From Apostichopus japonicus (lineage: Eukaryota > Echinodermata > Holothuroidea > Aspidochirotida > Stichopodidae), in assembly GCF_037975245.1 (NCBI RefSeq), contig NC_092569.1, forward strand, positions 6,072,501 through 6,136,500: a stretch of 64,000 nucleotides of DNA, in the 5' to 3' direction. Positions 46,662 to 58,599 of the stretch are shown in pieces. The position numbers were made by a program, and so were the translations under genes. Numbering within the stretch: position 1 is the first letter of the stretch; each line of letters opens with the position of its first letter. The notes under the pieces were generated by a model. That model searched no databases, was not told the DNA's origin, and saw only the letters and a list, made by a program, of their open reading frames with translations.

Positions 46662-46800
46662 AGGGTGTCAAGTCTTGCGCATGCATAGAGAAACGTCTCA
46701 TGCCGGTAATCTGACCTAGATTCGAATGAGGTGTAACAGAAGTGTTAGACACCACCATCGATCCCAGAAAAAACACACACAGCTTGCTACCGTCGGTATC
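46662..46800 (+). mobile_element. Truncated relative of the TTAA MITE
   Basis: Starts after TTTAA as AGGGTGTCAAGTCTTGCG and matches 50009-50145 closely through GCCGGTAATCTGACCTAG, AGAAGTGTTAGACACCACCA and ACACACACAGC. Similarity stops at TACCGTCGGTA, where GGTACCCGGG-rich sequence takes over. Confidence 0.75.
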
Positions 46801-46889
46801 CAGGTACCCGGGTACCCACCCGACGCGATACTACCCGGTTTCTAACTTATTACCCGAATCCTATGCAAAGTTTGACTTTTTTTTTTCAT

Positions 46890-47080
46890 AGGTCTATGGT
46901 TAGGCAAGATTTTCCATTGACTAAGAGTGGTGTGAGGCTACCATGTGGTCGGAGATAACAGCAATAATATAAGTATTCCATAGATATCTTATAACTGCGT
47001 CACAATTTCAACAAATGAACAGATGGTTAGGCTAGATTACCCCATTGACTTAGTGTGGTGTTAGGCTACCATGTTGAAAG
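46890..47080 (+). repeat. Diverged two-copy tandem repeat
   Basis: GGTTAGGCAAGATTTTCCAT and GGTTAGGCTAGATTACCCCA each lead into TTGACT-AG-GTGGTG-AGGCTACCATGT, about 130 bp apart. Confidence 0.55.
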
Positions 47081-47099
47081 GAATTGAAAGAATCCTCAC

Positions 47100-47281
47100 A
47101 ATTACTATTTTTTCATTTGTTTATTTCATAAAAGGAAAGACTGACATTTACGAGATGTTACTAATGGATAGTAGACGGGATAACTAAAAAATAATAATCG
47201 CAAATGTTTTTAACTAAACGTTTATTCCAAATTGGATCAAATTGTGGGAATCATGCAATCGCGCAGCTAATGCGAACCCTG
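47100..47281 (-). mobile_element. hAT-like element fragment, inverted
   Basis: Ends GCTAATGCGAACCCTG at 47266-47281, the reverse complement of the end at 31468. Homology extends through TTTGGAATAAA, TTGCGATTATT and GTCAGTCTTTCC on the minus strand. Confidence 0.55.
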
Positions 47282-47775
47282 GGCCTGCATAATAGATAGT
47301 AGTAGTTAAAACTGTTTAAGAGCTAAATTGGATATTTATATGGGAGAGCAAACATAAGCAGCGGCGGCAGTGCGATGTTAGTAGTGATGTTAATTTCTTA
47401 ACAAGTTAATGAAAGAAACAAAAGCAAATAGAAATTGTTGAGGAAGGGTTTATACCTTATTTTACACCTATTTGAACATGAAAACATTGTCATTGGAGAA
47501 TATTATTCATTTAGTATAGCATCCAATATGTAGTTTCCTGAAAATTGTGATACACAAGGGTAATATTTTTCCGGTTACCCGGATACCCGACAGGTGACGG
47601 CTCTCCGGTTCCAGGTTCCCGATTTTTGGACCCTTGTAAACACTAAATATTAACAATGATTATAAAACAGTGAAAACCAACAATTCAATTCTGGCCATGT
47701 TTATGCACCACATTTGGTGCGTTAGTTTGACTTGGTAGCATAATTGTCTACATTATAAGCATGATTATATTGTAT

Positions 47776-47989
47776 GGTAACTCACGTTACATGGTAACTC
47801 ACGTTACATGGTAACTCACGTTACCATTTGCATCACCTACCCTACTTAACATTGTGGGGTGCACATCATTTCTTTGCTTGTTTTACATTTCAGGATGATG
47901 AGTAGAAACCAAAATCTAATGATGAGATTTTTAATAGTGACATATTTTATGTATGGGGAAAAAATCATTATTTTGGTAACTCACGTTAC
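47776..47989 (+). repeat. Right cluster of GGTAACTCACGTTAC motifs
   Basis: Copies at 47776, 47793 and 47810 form a 17-bp tandem (motif plus AT), and another lies at 47975. Orientation is the same as in the left cluster. Confidence 0.88.
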
Positions 47990-49125
47990 ATCAGCTAATA
48001 TAGGTTTGAATAAAGCAAAAAATAGATTATTTTGGATTATATATTCAAAAGGTTGGTAGTGATATCTGAAGTTAGTGCCCTATGTAAGCAATAAATGAAC
48101 AAATCAGTAAAGTATCACCATTAAGTTTCTTAGGAGAGCAAAAACAATTCTGTTCATAATTTGTGTACAAAATTTGCATTACAGCATCCTTTCACTTGAT
48201 ATGCAAATTTCTACAAAAAAAATCAATATTTCGGTAGGTATCATGTTGATTCAACAAACTTGGATATGTTTACAACAACATTTAACCAATGACAAGATGT
48301 CATTGCAGAATTTATATTTTGAGCCCATGTCCACTTTTTCATGGAAATGCCCAGGTGATGACTTTATGTCAAAGATTACCTCTTTACTCTTTAGATATTT
48401 TTGGCATAATAAACCGGTATCGTGTATGTCATAATCAGATAATCCAAGATTATACAGAATGTGGTCTTAAATGGTGGATTTGTTAGTTACTGTTCAGGCT
48501 TAAACATAAGTTACTTCGCTCGGTTTTTGGGGGCAGTAGCAAAAATTTTGCTACAGTAGATGTTTATTATTCTTATGGTATAAACTTAGATAATCTTTTC
48601 ATTCATGAATGGTGACTATTTTGTTAAAGTTGTTACAGTAGCTCTAAAGTTGCAAACCTCTTCTGAAAGAAATATTTGGATTAACTTATGCTCATTTACA
48701 CAATGTAATGAGCCTTTCAAGGATACAGAGATTGTCTTAGGTCTTCCAATATGGAACAACATGGCTCTTAATGCGGGTTGCAATAAGCCAGTTTGTTACA
48801 GTTATTGGATTGATAAAGGAGTTAATTGTTTTTATGACCTCGTGTCTCATAATGGTGACTTCTTCACACTCAAGGAATTTGTTAATAATTTTCACACTTT
48901 GTAGAATATTATGGCATTGTAAAGTCCATTAAGTCTTCGTGGCCAAATCTACTTCAGAACATACAGTACATGAGTGTACATGCCGACCCATTAATTTTTA
49001 TATAATCGTGTTGTTAAGGAGTGATCTTGGCAGCAAATCTGTTTACAAATGATTGAAAGAACCTTTGAAACACCCAAACAACTCCCACCTAAAGTATTTC
49101 AACCAGGAATGGTATGTATATTGCC

Positions 49126-49481
49126 CAGTGGCGTAGGAAGGTACTTTTGAGTGGGGGGCTGAAGACTGATGGCCGGCCTGCGGGAGGGGTCTAAGGGGAG
49201 GTGGTGTCCCCCTCCCCTTTGGAATTTTTTTTCATTTCCAGGTGGCCTCAGATGCAATTTGGTGCAATAATGCACACTTCAACACCCACTCCATTTTGTA
49301 AAGAATTTTGCATTTCACCTGGCCTTAGATGCAATTTGGTGCTTCAAATGAGATTTTTTTCTCATTTGGAAATGAAACGGGTTTTCTGACTTGCGGAGCG
49401 GGGGGGAACGATACTTCCACCCCCCCATATTTTTCACTGGGGGGGCTGGCGCCCCCCAGCCCCCCGCTTCCTACGCCCTTG
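49126..49481. mobile_element. hAT-type MITE inserted in the LINE C-terminus (356 bp)
   Basis: CAGTGGCGTAGGAAG and CTTCCTACGCCCTTG are inverted with two mismatches. ATATTGCC flanks both sides exactly (49118-49125 and 49482-49489). An internal duplication of GATGCAATTTGGTGC lies at 49250 and 49328. No coding capacity. Confidence 0.9.
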
Positions 49482-50008
49482 ATATTGCCTTTTAAGTGTA
49501 CCATGGATGTAAAACTTCATTGGTTCCAAAATCAGCTACCTGATTATTCCCACAAATTCCTACTCATACAGTACACTATAACATGTGGTAAATCAAAACT
49601 TATTTTTTTCCCTGCTACTTTGCTCAAAGCATTTAGCGTTTCCTACAGAATATCTTTAACACAGCTGATGTCAATATTAACCTTTCAAATGCCAAAATTG
49701 CTTTATTTGGTGGTGAATTCACTCTGGTTTTGAATTATTAATTCTTTTATGAGTAAAAAATTATATTTTCTGCTGTAAAGGGCAGAATGTCATTCCTTCA
49801 GTGACCGGTTTTCTGCATTTTTTTCGGGATAATTTTAGACTGTGGGAGTATATCTTTATTGAAAACATGAATTTTGATGTTTGATTGAGGTATTCGCTTT
49901 CCTGGCTATGGCTCTTTGACTAATAATTTGTATTTTGTTGTATTATTAGTATGAGTGTGAAATGACTCTGAAACTATTAACTTATTATCTCTTTGTATTG
50001 AGCTTTAA

Positions 50009-50373
50009 AGGGTGTGAAGACTCGGACAAAAAGAAATGTCTAATGCCGGTAATCTGACCTAGTTTCGAGTGAGGTGTAACAGAAGTGTTAGACACCACCA
50101 TCGATCCCAGAAAATACACACACAGCCTGCTACCGTTGGTAATTTGACACTAGTGTACAGTCAGTACTGTACATACAGCTGCGGTCAATACCCACAGCAC
50201 AGTGTATAAACGATACAGCGATGGACATCTCAGGTCCAGCTAAAGATAACAAGGTATCACGTTTCATTACTGTCTGCATTTTGTAGCGACACGAACAAAA
50301 CGTCACTTGCAAGCAACAGAAAGTTAACTTTTTCAGATGGCCGCACACGGTTTGGGGCGAGTCTTCAATGCCT
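50009..50373. mobile_element. TTAA-flanked MITE (Kolobok- or piggyBac-like, 365 bp)
   Basis: TTAA lies at 50005-50008 and 50374-50377. Ends AGGGTGTGAAGACTCG and CGAGTCTTCAATGCCT are inverted with three mismatches. AGG-type ends with TTAA duplication fit Kolobok better than piggyBac, whose ends usually start CC. A related truncated copy lies at 46662. Confidence 0.75.
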
Positions 50374-50438
50374 TTAAGAACTGTCATAAAAAAAAAATGG
50401 CCAAAATAGAGGAGGAAAAAAACCCTTGGATCATGCTG

Positions 50439-50975
50439 AAACCTACTGTAGGATACTGTGTGTTTCTATGCATAGATTACACTTATTTAACAGTACTTGT
50501 GCTGTATGTATCTTACATTCTTGCTACAAACCTACTGTGGATACTGTATGTTTCCAAGCATAGATTACACTTATTTAACAGTACTTGTGCTGTATGTATC
50601 TTACATTCGTGCTACAAACCTACTGTAGGATACTGTGTTTCCAAGCATAGATTACACTTACTTAACAGTACTTGTGCTGTATGTATCTTACATTCGTGCT
50701 ACAAACCTACTGTAGGATATTGTATGTTTCTATGCATAGATTACACTTACTTAACAGCACTTGTGCTGTATGTATCTTACATTCGTGCTACAAACCTACT
50801 GTAGGATATTGTATGTTTCTATGCATAGATAACACTTTCTTAACAGCACTTGTGCTGTATGTATCTTACATTCGTGCTACAAACCTACTGTAGGATATTG
50901 TATGTTTCTATGCATAGATAACACTTTCTTAACAGCGCTTGTGCTGTAAGTATCTCACATTCGTTCTACATTTCA
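50439..50975 (+). repeat. 88-bp minisatellite
   Basis: Six units of 87-89 bp begin AAACCTACTGTAGGATA at 50439, 50528, 50616, 50703, 50792 and 50881. Each contains ATGCATAGATTACACTTA, AACAGTACTTGTGCTGTATG and TATCTTACATTCGTGCTAC. It starts about 60 bp after the TTAA MITE. Confidence 0.92.
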
Positions 50976-52255
50976 ATTTCACCTAACCCATATACTGTAG
51001 TAAAGCATAGATCTACATTCTCCTGTTTTTTTTTTATGATTCTCTAAGCGTTCCAGGGTAATTTTATGGGCAATCACTGCCAGCTTTATAGTACAGTTAC
51101 ACGTTCGTCAAGAGGCAGAATTTAGTAGCGAGCACAATTCTAAGTATCAACAATTAAGTACAGTTGTCAGACATGTAGCTTTTAACGTGAGGAGGATTAA
51201 TGTTCAGTAAGTGTAGATTGGACATGTGACTTTACATATTTACAGCATTGTCGTGAAATCCATGTTAGCAAATGGATTGACATGTGATGATGTGAAGGAC
51301 AGGCAAATTACATACAAAAATTTGTAAAGTTTGCTAAAGTGGTTCCATTTTGTACATGTATGGACTAATGTATTTTAACCCATAGTGAAATCTAATACCT
51401 AGTGTAAAGACACACATTGGAAACAAATCTACCACGGTTTGCATATTACACAAATCCAGGCATAAATTACTATAATTTTAAAGATGAGAAAATACTTTAG
51501 TTTTAATTTTTTGTGTGTGCATTATTATTGCAGGTTTTGAATGAAAACCACTCATGAGTGCCATTACCACACAGTAGTCAATGTTGGTCCATACTAGAGA
51601 TATCTGTCCCTAGCTGTATGTTCATATAGCAATAGGTGAAGAGGACTTTGTTCTAAGAACAATCACAAATGAAATTGACATGCAATAAAAATTATGGAAA
51701 AGCAACAAAACACTTTAATCAGTGTGTGATTCATATGAATTGATTTGTTTCTGGAGATTAGCTGCAATTCAAAAGGAATCACAAGAGTGAAAGTGTAAAA
51801 AGTCTGTGAAAATTTAGTAGAAATTGTCTTCCGCATGTTAGAGTGGGAATTAATGGAAAGATAATTGCTGGTGACCTGTAAACTGTTTATGTTTTTCTTC
51901 ACAACATCAATACAAAATAAAGAAGGTGCAGTTTAAACCATAAAACAGAACTTAACTGTATAATAAATTTTTAAGAGGTCAGAGGAAGAAGTTCAGTTTG
52001 CTAAAATCAATGGAAGGCTTAAAGTTGAAGGTTTACAGCCTTGTACAAGGCCAAGGCCGTCTCACACGACTTTAAAACGCTTTCAACCCCTGATTGTTGT
52101 TAATTTAATTGTCATACCCACACACCAATGTCTACACGATTCAGACAGTTGCTCTCAGAACATAGTACGCCACAACTGTGCATCCCCTTATGGACATCCC
52201 ATAACGTGCAGTCACAAACGTGTGCACGCATCTACGTATATATTTACGATTTAAA
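50976..52255. other. Intergenic, no gene recognised
   Basis: AT-rich DNA with no conserved frame. Confidence 0.5.
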
Positions 52256-52700
52256 AATAAAATAAAGATACTTCAGGGCCGTAGCCTTGGTAGAATCCCT
52301 GGAGGGGGGGGGGAGGCAATTGAGGAACATCGACAAACATGTATCGTCCAAATGTTACATAGAATAAAGTCATCTTGTTATACAGATATGTACAACATGT
52401 ATGTTATAATTTATAAGTACATTTAAAGCACTTCGGTTTTCTGGGCACATTCACTATATCGGAAACATAAATACCTATAAAATAAAGATACCTCAGGTCC
52501 GTAGCTTGGGTAGAATCCCTAGGGGAGGCCAATTGAGGAACATTGAGAAACATTATATGTATCATCCAAATGTTACGTAGTGGTGCTTTGATGTGAGTAT
52601 ATTCCCAAAGGGGATCATCATGACACTATCTAAGCAGAGCGCCATCAGCGGTTGGTGCGTAGCGTAGCAAGAAAATTTCTTACCAAATCAAACTCACGGC
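52256..52700 (+). mobile_element. hAT-MITE-related segment with a tandem duplication
   Basis: Two direct copies start AAAATAAAGATAC at about 52256 and 52479, each followed by CAGG-CCGTAGC (52274 and 52494), AGAATCCCT and ATTGAGGAACAT. The later part (CTATCTAAGC.GAGCGCCA then AAGAAAATTT) matches the interior of the MITE at 32543-32831. No closing end was found. Confidence 0.6.
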
Positions 52701-55700
52701 GATCGCATCCAAAATCGTGCATGATAATGATATGATCATTTCAGTAAGTACTGCTAACGTTATTGTAGGCCTACTTTCAGTTAGGTAATATTGGAAATCT
52801 GAAGGGGACAGCTGAATCCTGTCCCTGCAATAGATTGGCTGAAGAAGCATACTTTGAATGATCTAGTCAGGTATGGCATGTTAATGTTAATTGAACTGAC
52901 CTTAGAAGCAAATTTGATTTACATAGACAAAACACTCACCAGAGCATTAAAATGATTAAATTAATTTTTGACTGCTTCTTTCCACTTGTCTCCATTTCAG
53001 TTTTTCTATCCTGTAAAATGTTAACAAAATTATTATAATCTCAGTGGAATGCATAGCATGTTAACCATTTAACCTCTAATTACAGTTGCAGGTCACGATG
53101 AGTCTTGAGAAACTGGGTTTGTTTCCTTTCACTTCCCCTTTAAATGCTACTGTATTTGCCTACTTTCATAGAGCTATTACGACCAGAAATTTACAAAGTT
53201 TAATCCGTCTTGTACACGTAATCAGTTACTGAAATGTTTTTATTCTTGATTATAATTCCATTTAAATTGTGTTGCTAAGTAACAAGGAGGGCATAGAAAC
53301 CACAATTTCTTATAAACAAACAAACAAACAATTCAATTCAATTTAAATTTATTTTACGTATGGTTTACAGTAATGAAAAAATGGTAAGAAACTGGTATAA
53401 TTACATAAGAGATGGGCACTAGAAAAAAAATATAATGTTTAAAGCTAGTGACCAAAAAATTAATAGATGGGCTTAACAAGTAAATATAAGTTGTAAGAAC
53501 AATGGCAAATGTGTCATTTATAGATCACTGAGCTTCAGTACTAGCTGCATCTAACTCAGAAAACAGTCATCTTCTTTGACACAAAACAGTCATCTTCTTT
53601 GGCTATTGTAATATCCTGTGCTTTTCATTAAATATTGACATTTGCATACTGTGTATACGCAGTTCACTTCTTGTAGATAGTACAGTAGCCATACTATAGC
53701 TCATCATTAATTCCATGTGAATGGGTGTCAATGTTAAGAGATGGGTGTCAATGTTAACAAGTAGGAGTAAGGTAATTTAATGTTAAAACTATGTTATGGT
53801 AACTGAGATGTTCAATAAATGAGGTGATAGAATGCTTGATGGGTGTTACGAGGAAAGTATCTGCAAAAATGGCACTTTACAATCAAGAAAAAGTCTGTGA
53901 AGTTATCAAACTTTTGGCAATCTTCTAAACTGACTTTGTGAACCTATAATACAAGGCATGTTGAATATGATTGTGACACAAATAAGAGTTTTTTTTACCA
54001 AAAGACACTGACATAAAGTGCTGATAGTCGTAATCGATTAATCGCCAGTAGTCACGATTACACTTTGGAAGTTCGATTAAATACGCTCAAAACCTAGTTG
54101 CGATTACTCAACAACAAGCTAGCACTACACATAATCTGCTATTGTAAAATAGCCTAAACTATCAAAAACAACAAACATGTTTACAATTACTTCATTACTG
54201 GCCTGGTTCACATTTATCGGATGTCTGATCGAGTGTGTCACATAGATTGCGGTGTAGTTTAATTTCAATTTGCAAATATTTGCCTGCTATCGCACTGGGC
54301 ATGAAACATGTGTGACTATGCCATTGTATTCCTGTGACATTGGTCATCTCATGAAATGTTTTGCCAGGACATATAGTATAGCCACAAATTCCTCACAACT
54401 TTGATCTTTTCACACAAAGATGTTGCTATGGCAGAGAGTAAAAATTAGCGTTTGTTATGATAGTTTATTAATTTCTCTACAAATTTTGTCTTACGGTTTG
54501 GGGGAGCATGAACGAACAATTAAAGGTAGAAATTGGGGTTGGATGCCCAATTTAGTCCATGTGTCAACACTTTGAAACATAAATACAAAGTAATTATTGT
54601 GATTAAATAACCTTCTGGTACACCTTGGTGATCTTTTGTACAACATAAATCTGACATAATAACATCATGAAGATATGTTTGGTATATTTGATTTTACTAT
54701 TGCACAGCATATTTAATTTAACAGCTAGCATACTGTATATTATATCAACCAATGTATAGCTTTACTCTAGCTCCAATGACAAAAATCAGTCACACAGAAG
54801 AGATGAAGCAAAATTGAAAATACTTGTATTCTACAGATCTCCATGGCAACTTTTACTGATTGGGCTACTGTACTATATGGAGTATTGTACAGTATGTAAC
54901 ATTTACTGTAGTCAAAACAGAGAATTATACCAACCCAAACTTGAAATGAATAAAATGAATAAAATGAATAAAATGAAAAAGAATTGGCAGTAGGTATGTA
55001 GATGGAAAGTAAAGAAATTTGAGTTGGGTTGGTTGCAGGATTGACTTCAAAGAGTGAAGAAAAGCCGATAGATAAACTGATGACTTTATGCTGGTTTTAT
55101 ATCTTTAATATTCATTTGAACAGGTGTTTTCAATGCCCTTAGAGCATGCATATACTTAACTGTATGCTAATTATTTATAAACTGAATACAATGTTTTGGT
55201 GAGCTATTTAAACTCCTGATTTGTATTATTATTTTTTTTATTTTTTGTACATTTTCTACAAGCAGATTTTTATATTGTTTTTATATCCACAATATCTGCA
55301 TATGGTAGTACAATGGAACATACAAAAATACAGGGTGGTGGAAGGGGACAGAAAAAAGCAAAGTGTTAAGGAGCAGAATCTATACAGTGGCAAGGAATGA
55401 AGGTAAAAAATTAAGAAAAAGAAGGAATATAGTAAGTAAAACCAAAAACAAAAGAGTATTATTACCCAGCTAATAAACTAGTGATAAATAATTGTTAGGC
55501 AAATGAGATATGAGTTCACATGTTAAAGCGCAGTATAGTTTTGGCATTTGTTGTGTTGTCAGCTAATTAAATTATTAATGGTAGTGGCTCAGATTTGTTA
55601 TTCCTTGCAGAGAGTAAAAGGTATGGAATGATGATGGTTAGTGTGTGTATGTATGTGAGTATACAGTATGTATGTATGTATGAGATGCTCTTTCTTGTAA

Positions 55701-56059
55701 ATGCAATAACTCTTAACATATACAATGGATTAATTTCATGCTCGGAATGTGGATTCAACTCAGTCATATTGGTCAAATCATTTGTGCAATGATGCTGTTC
55801 TCGTAGTGTAGATACAAGGTGGCAAGGAATCATAGAACCAGTTGGCTTTGTGGTTCATCTCAGTGTTCCAACTCCCTCCCACAATAAGATGAGTATGGAT
55901 TCCCTTCCATGCTACATTCTATTCCTAACTTAATGCCTTGAAGGAAAACATTTCTGCTCATGGTAGATTCATAGTTTGAAAGTTTAGCTGCACAAGAAAT
56001 TACGTTTATAATGAGAATGGAAAACATCGTGAATGTACAGTAGTTTACACATTCTGAAC
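52701..56059. other. Intergenic, no gene recognised
   Basis: AT-rich DNA with minor simple repeats: (AAAC)n near 53317, (AATA/AATG)n near 54945 and (GTAT)n near 55665. A TAATCGATTAATCG palindrome near 54033 may mark a decayed transposon. One X-box is noted separately. Confidence 0.5.
54837..54850 (+). promoter_or_regulatory. X-box-like (RFX) site 1
   Basis: ATCTCCATGGCAAC fits the RFX consensus RYYNYY-AT-RRNRAC at every position. It lies 7.7 kb upstream of the RP1-like start codon. Confidence 0.45.
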
Positions 56060-56690
56060 TTTCATTTTACATCCTGAACATGTCTGCTTACATCATTATA
56101 TATGCATATACTTCATAATTGTTTGTTTTTAAATCATCCTTTGTTTTTAAACATCATTTATTTTAACACCTTCATCGTAAGTTTTAAATACATCATCATA
56201 GAATGTTTAACAGATCTAATTGTACGTTTTTACACCATATGTTATTACATCATCATACAGTATATGTTTCTACGTCATAATCAGAGTTCTTTACATCATC
56301 ACTGTAGTTTTTACATCATGGTCAGTTTTTACATCATCATATTATTTATATTATTTTAACACCTTCATCGTAAGTCTTAAAATACATCATCGTAGAATTT
56401 TTTGACAGGTCTCATTGAACGTCTTTACACCATATGTTTTTACAACATCATATATATGTTTCTACATCATTATCATAGTTCTACACATCATCACCATAAG
56501 TTTTACACCATGGTCAGTTTTTACATCATCAAATTATGTCTTTACATTCATCATCCAATGATACATTTTTCTTCATCATCAATGTGTATCTTTTTCCATC
56601 ATTATTGTGTGGTTTTCCATCATTGTCTGTTTTTCTATCATCTTTGTAATTTTTTCCTTCATTGTATGTTTTTCCATCAAAATTGTACTG
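56060..56690 (+). repeat. Degenerate T-rich/CATCAT array
   Basis: Imperfect units of about 20 bp built on TTTTTACATCATCAT with varied linkers (TGTTTTTACATCAT, TTTCTACATCAT, TTTTTCCATCAT). Reading frames here are by-products. Confidence 0.7.
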
Positions 56691-57210
56691 TTTTTTTTTT
56701 TTATCCTCGTCCTACGTAAACTAAAAATCTCAACACTTCTCCAGGCTCCCTAACCCAGAAACAGAATGCAGAAATGAAAAAAAGTCAATATAAAATTCCA
56801 CAGCATGCGTAGTAGGTTAGTATATTTAGCAATATGAAAGTAGTCCACAGTATAGTGATGTTGTTGGAAACCATTGATTTACAGGTGGTATTTACTGCTT
56901 ACAGCAACCAAGTTAAATTTAAACTGTCCAGTTCTAAAAAGAATAAGTAGGAAACCATCAAACTTATTTTAAGTCTTCTTCATCATCTTAAGTAAGATAA
57001 CTGTGACGGTCATCTCCTTTGCCATTAAAGTGACAGAAACTAGAATGAAGCATTAACATGCTTGCGTTCAAAGTATTTGTTACAAAACTTTGTCACGCAT
57101 AAGGTTAGCTGATTACGTTTTGTTGCCAAATAAAGTTTGATACTAATTACAATTTCCATGGAAGCCGTCTGCTAGCAGCTTCACAAAAAGAAACCACAGC
57201 TTGTTGTTTA

Positions 57211-57224
57211 GTTACCATGGCAAC
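57211..57224 (+). promoter_or_regulatory. X-box (RFX) site 2
   Basis: GTTACCATGGCAAC is a textbook X-box: two near-perfect half sites around AT. It lies 5.3 kb upstream of the RP1-like start codon. Confidence 0.6.
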
Positions 57225-57659
57225 CATGACATCATTTGTGACATACTTCTCCGTGAGAGCAAATGGATCCAGAATAAAGTTCAGTGCTTGAAAGAATCTT
57301 TGTAGACAGATTACATATTTGTTCATTGATTTTTTGGACAGATGTATTTACATTTATAATGGTTTGATTTGTAATGGTCTTGTATCTAATACAACACTTA
57401 AAACGTCTAAGAACATTTCCATAAGAATGGATTTGATTGAAATATATTTCTGGAACGTCTCTGGTAACTTATCCCAGTGTGTGATATTAAAGTAGGTCTG
57501 CTATGGGATTCTGTATAGAATACAAGATTAAGACTGCGTGAAAACAGTAATCTAAATTGTGTAGAAAACAGCATACATTTCAGTGGAAGTATAACTCACT
57601 GTAGAAAACTAGACTTCACTGGCCATCAGATTTATTCAAGCAACAAATGCTTTAGTACA

Positions 57660-57750
57660 GTAGTATGTCTAAGGTCACCCTCTTTCTTCCAAATCTACCA
57701 TTCAACAGCCTCACTGCGCCCCCAATGACCCCATCTAAGGTTACCCGCGG
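57660..57750. repeat. Dispersed repeat copy A
   Basis: TCTAAGGTCACCCTC, then CCATTCAACAGCCTCACTG and CCATCTAAGGTTACCC. Shares this order of words with 58735-58830. The family is not recognised. Confidence 0.5.
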
Positions 57751-58599
57751 GTTAGAAATTTGCGGTACGATGGTACGCCAGCATACTAAATGTAAATCAC
57801 AGCGTACCAAATTCAATTCCATGATTTTTCTTTGTACTACAAATTGCGTACCAAAATCTATTAGAATCAACAGACATATTAGTTCGCCCGTCTGTACCAC
57901 GATATTTGACAGTGTAACGTGCATCAACTGAAAACTACCAATGAACTACAAAATTAGAGAAAGCATGTTCTTCCATTCAAGTACACCATTCCAAATCAAT
58001 CACATCAACTCTTTAGCAAAAAATATCCATACTGGTGTTTGATAAGTGTAATTTTGTGTTACGTCAAACCTTTATAATGCAGTAGCTTTAGTAATTTGTA
58101 TTTATATGGTCTGCAAGCATGGTGATTTCAGATCAACGCGTTGCTTTGTTGGTATACATGTTCCATGGAAAATGTACTTCAGGCCTGTTGTAGTACATAA
58201 CTAAGCCTAACCACTCTCGTCGAACCTTCGATTTACGCGCAAAGTACTGAAAAGAAATGTGATCATTCTCTAATAGCTTGTTGTTTTCAGAAATGGCAAA
58301 ATCTTTGTACAGGCTAGCCTACATAACAGTAACATAATACTACGGCACTCGAGGAAGCTAGGCCTAGTGTTGTGCCAAGCAGTACTAACGTTAGGCCAAA
58401 CGTTTCAAATTTCACAATCACAGTTAAGTTTTAAGTACATTGAATGTTGTTCAGTTGTTCAGCAACCACAACCTAACCTTAATACTTTTGTTGTATGCTA
58501 ACTGTTATTAAAGATCTGCAGTTCAATAGAAAGATGAGAGAAACTTGACTCTTTACTTCTTTGTGTTTCTTCATGTGACACCATTCTACTGTACATGGA

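Larger units (their letters stand above)
45280..48200. repeat. Composite repeat block inside the LINE
   Basis: Separates the thumb-like and C-terminal parts of the LINE. It carries two clusters of GGTAACTCACGTTAC, a truncated TTAA-type MITE, a GGTACCCGGGTACC-rich pair of segments (46797-46850 and 47565-47635) and an inverted hAT-like end. The outer borders cannot be placed to the base because the LINE is too decayed on both sides. An A18 run lies at about 45950. Confidence 0.5.
42790..49900 (+). mobile_element. Dead Tx1/L1-like LINE, interrupted by three insertions
   Basis: Pieces on one strand, in order: endonuclease start (VNCRGLQDKTK, CLQDVHW, 42800-42960); reverse transcriptase motifs (NNKSPGSDGFTVEFYKFF near 44110, NSWRPISLLNE near 44280, RQGDPLSPYLFIL near 44655, ADDT at 44796-44807); a thumb-like LTILGCITVV near 45105; then after a gap the C-terminal region (FRYFWHNKP near 48395, LGLPIWNNMALNAG near 48740, VCYSYWIDKGVNCFYDL near 48792) and LHWFQNQL near 49512. 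Stops and frameshifts are frequent. YADDT and the C-terminal tryptophan-rich segment fit the Tx1/L1 group. MITEs sit at 43666-44055 and 49126-49481, and a composite block of about 3 kb from about 45.3 to 48.2 kb. Confidence 0.82.

Noticed and set aside
50337-50804. 155-codon frame starting MAAHGLGRVFNAFKN
   Set aside because: Starts inside the end of the TTAA MITE and continues through the 88-bp minisatellite; no conserved domain.
57157-57170. Fourth X-box candidate TTTCCATGGAAGCC
   Set aside because: The right half site fails the consensus at the final AC, so it was not counted.
57652-57931. Overlapping open frames on both strands
   Set aside because: Complementary frames over a dispersed repeat; neither has a recognisable domain or splice signals.
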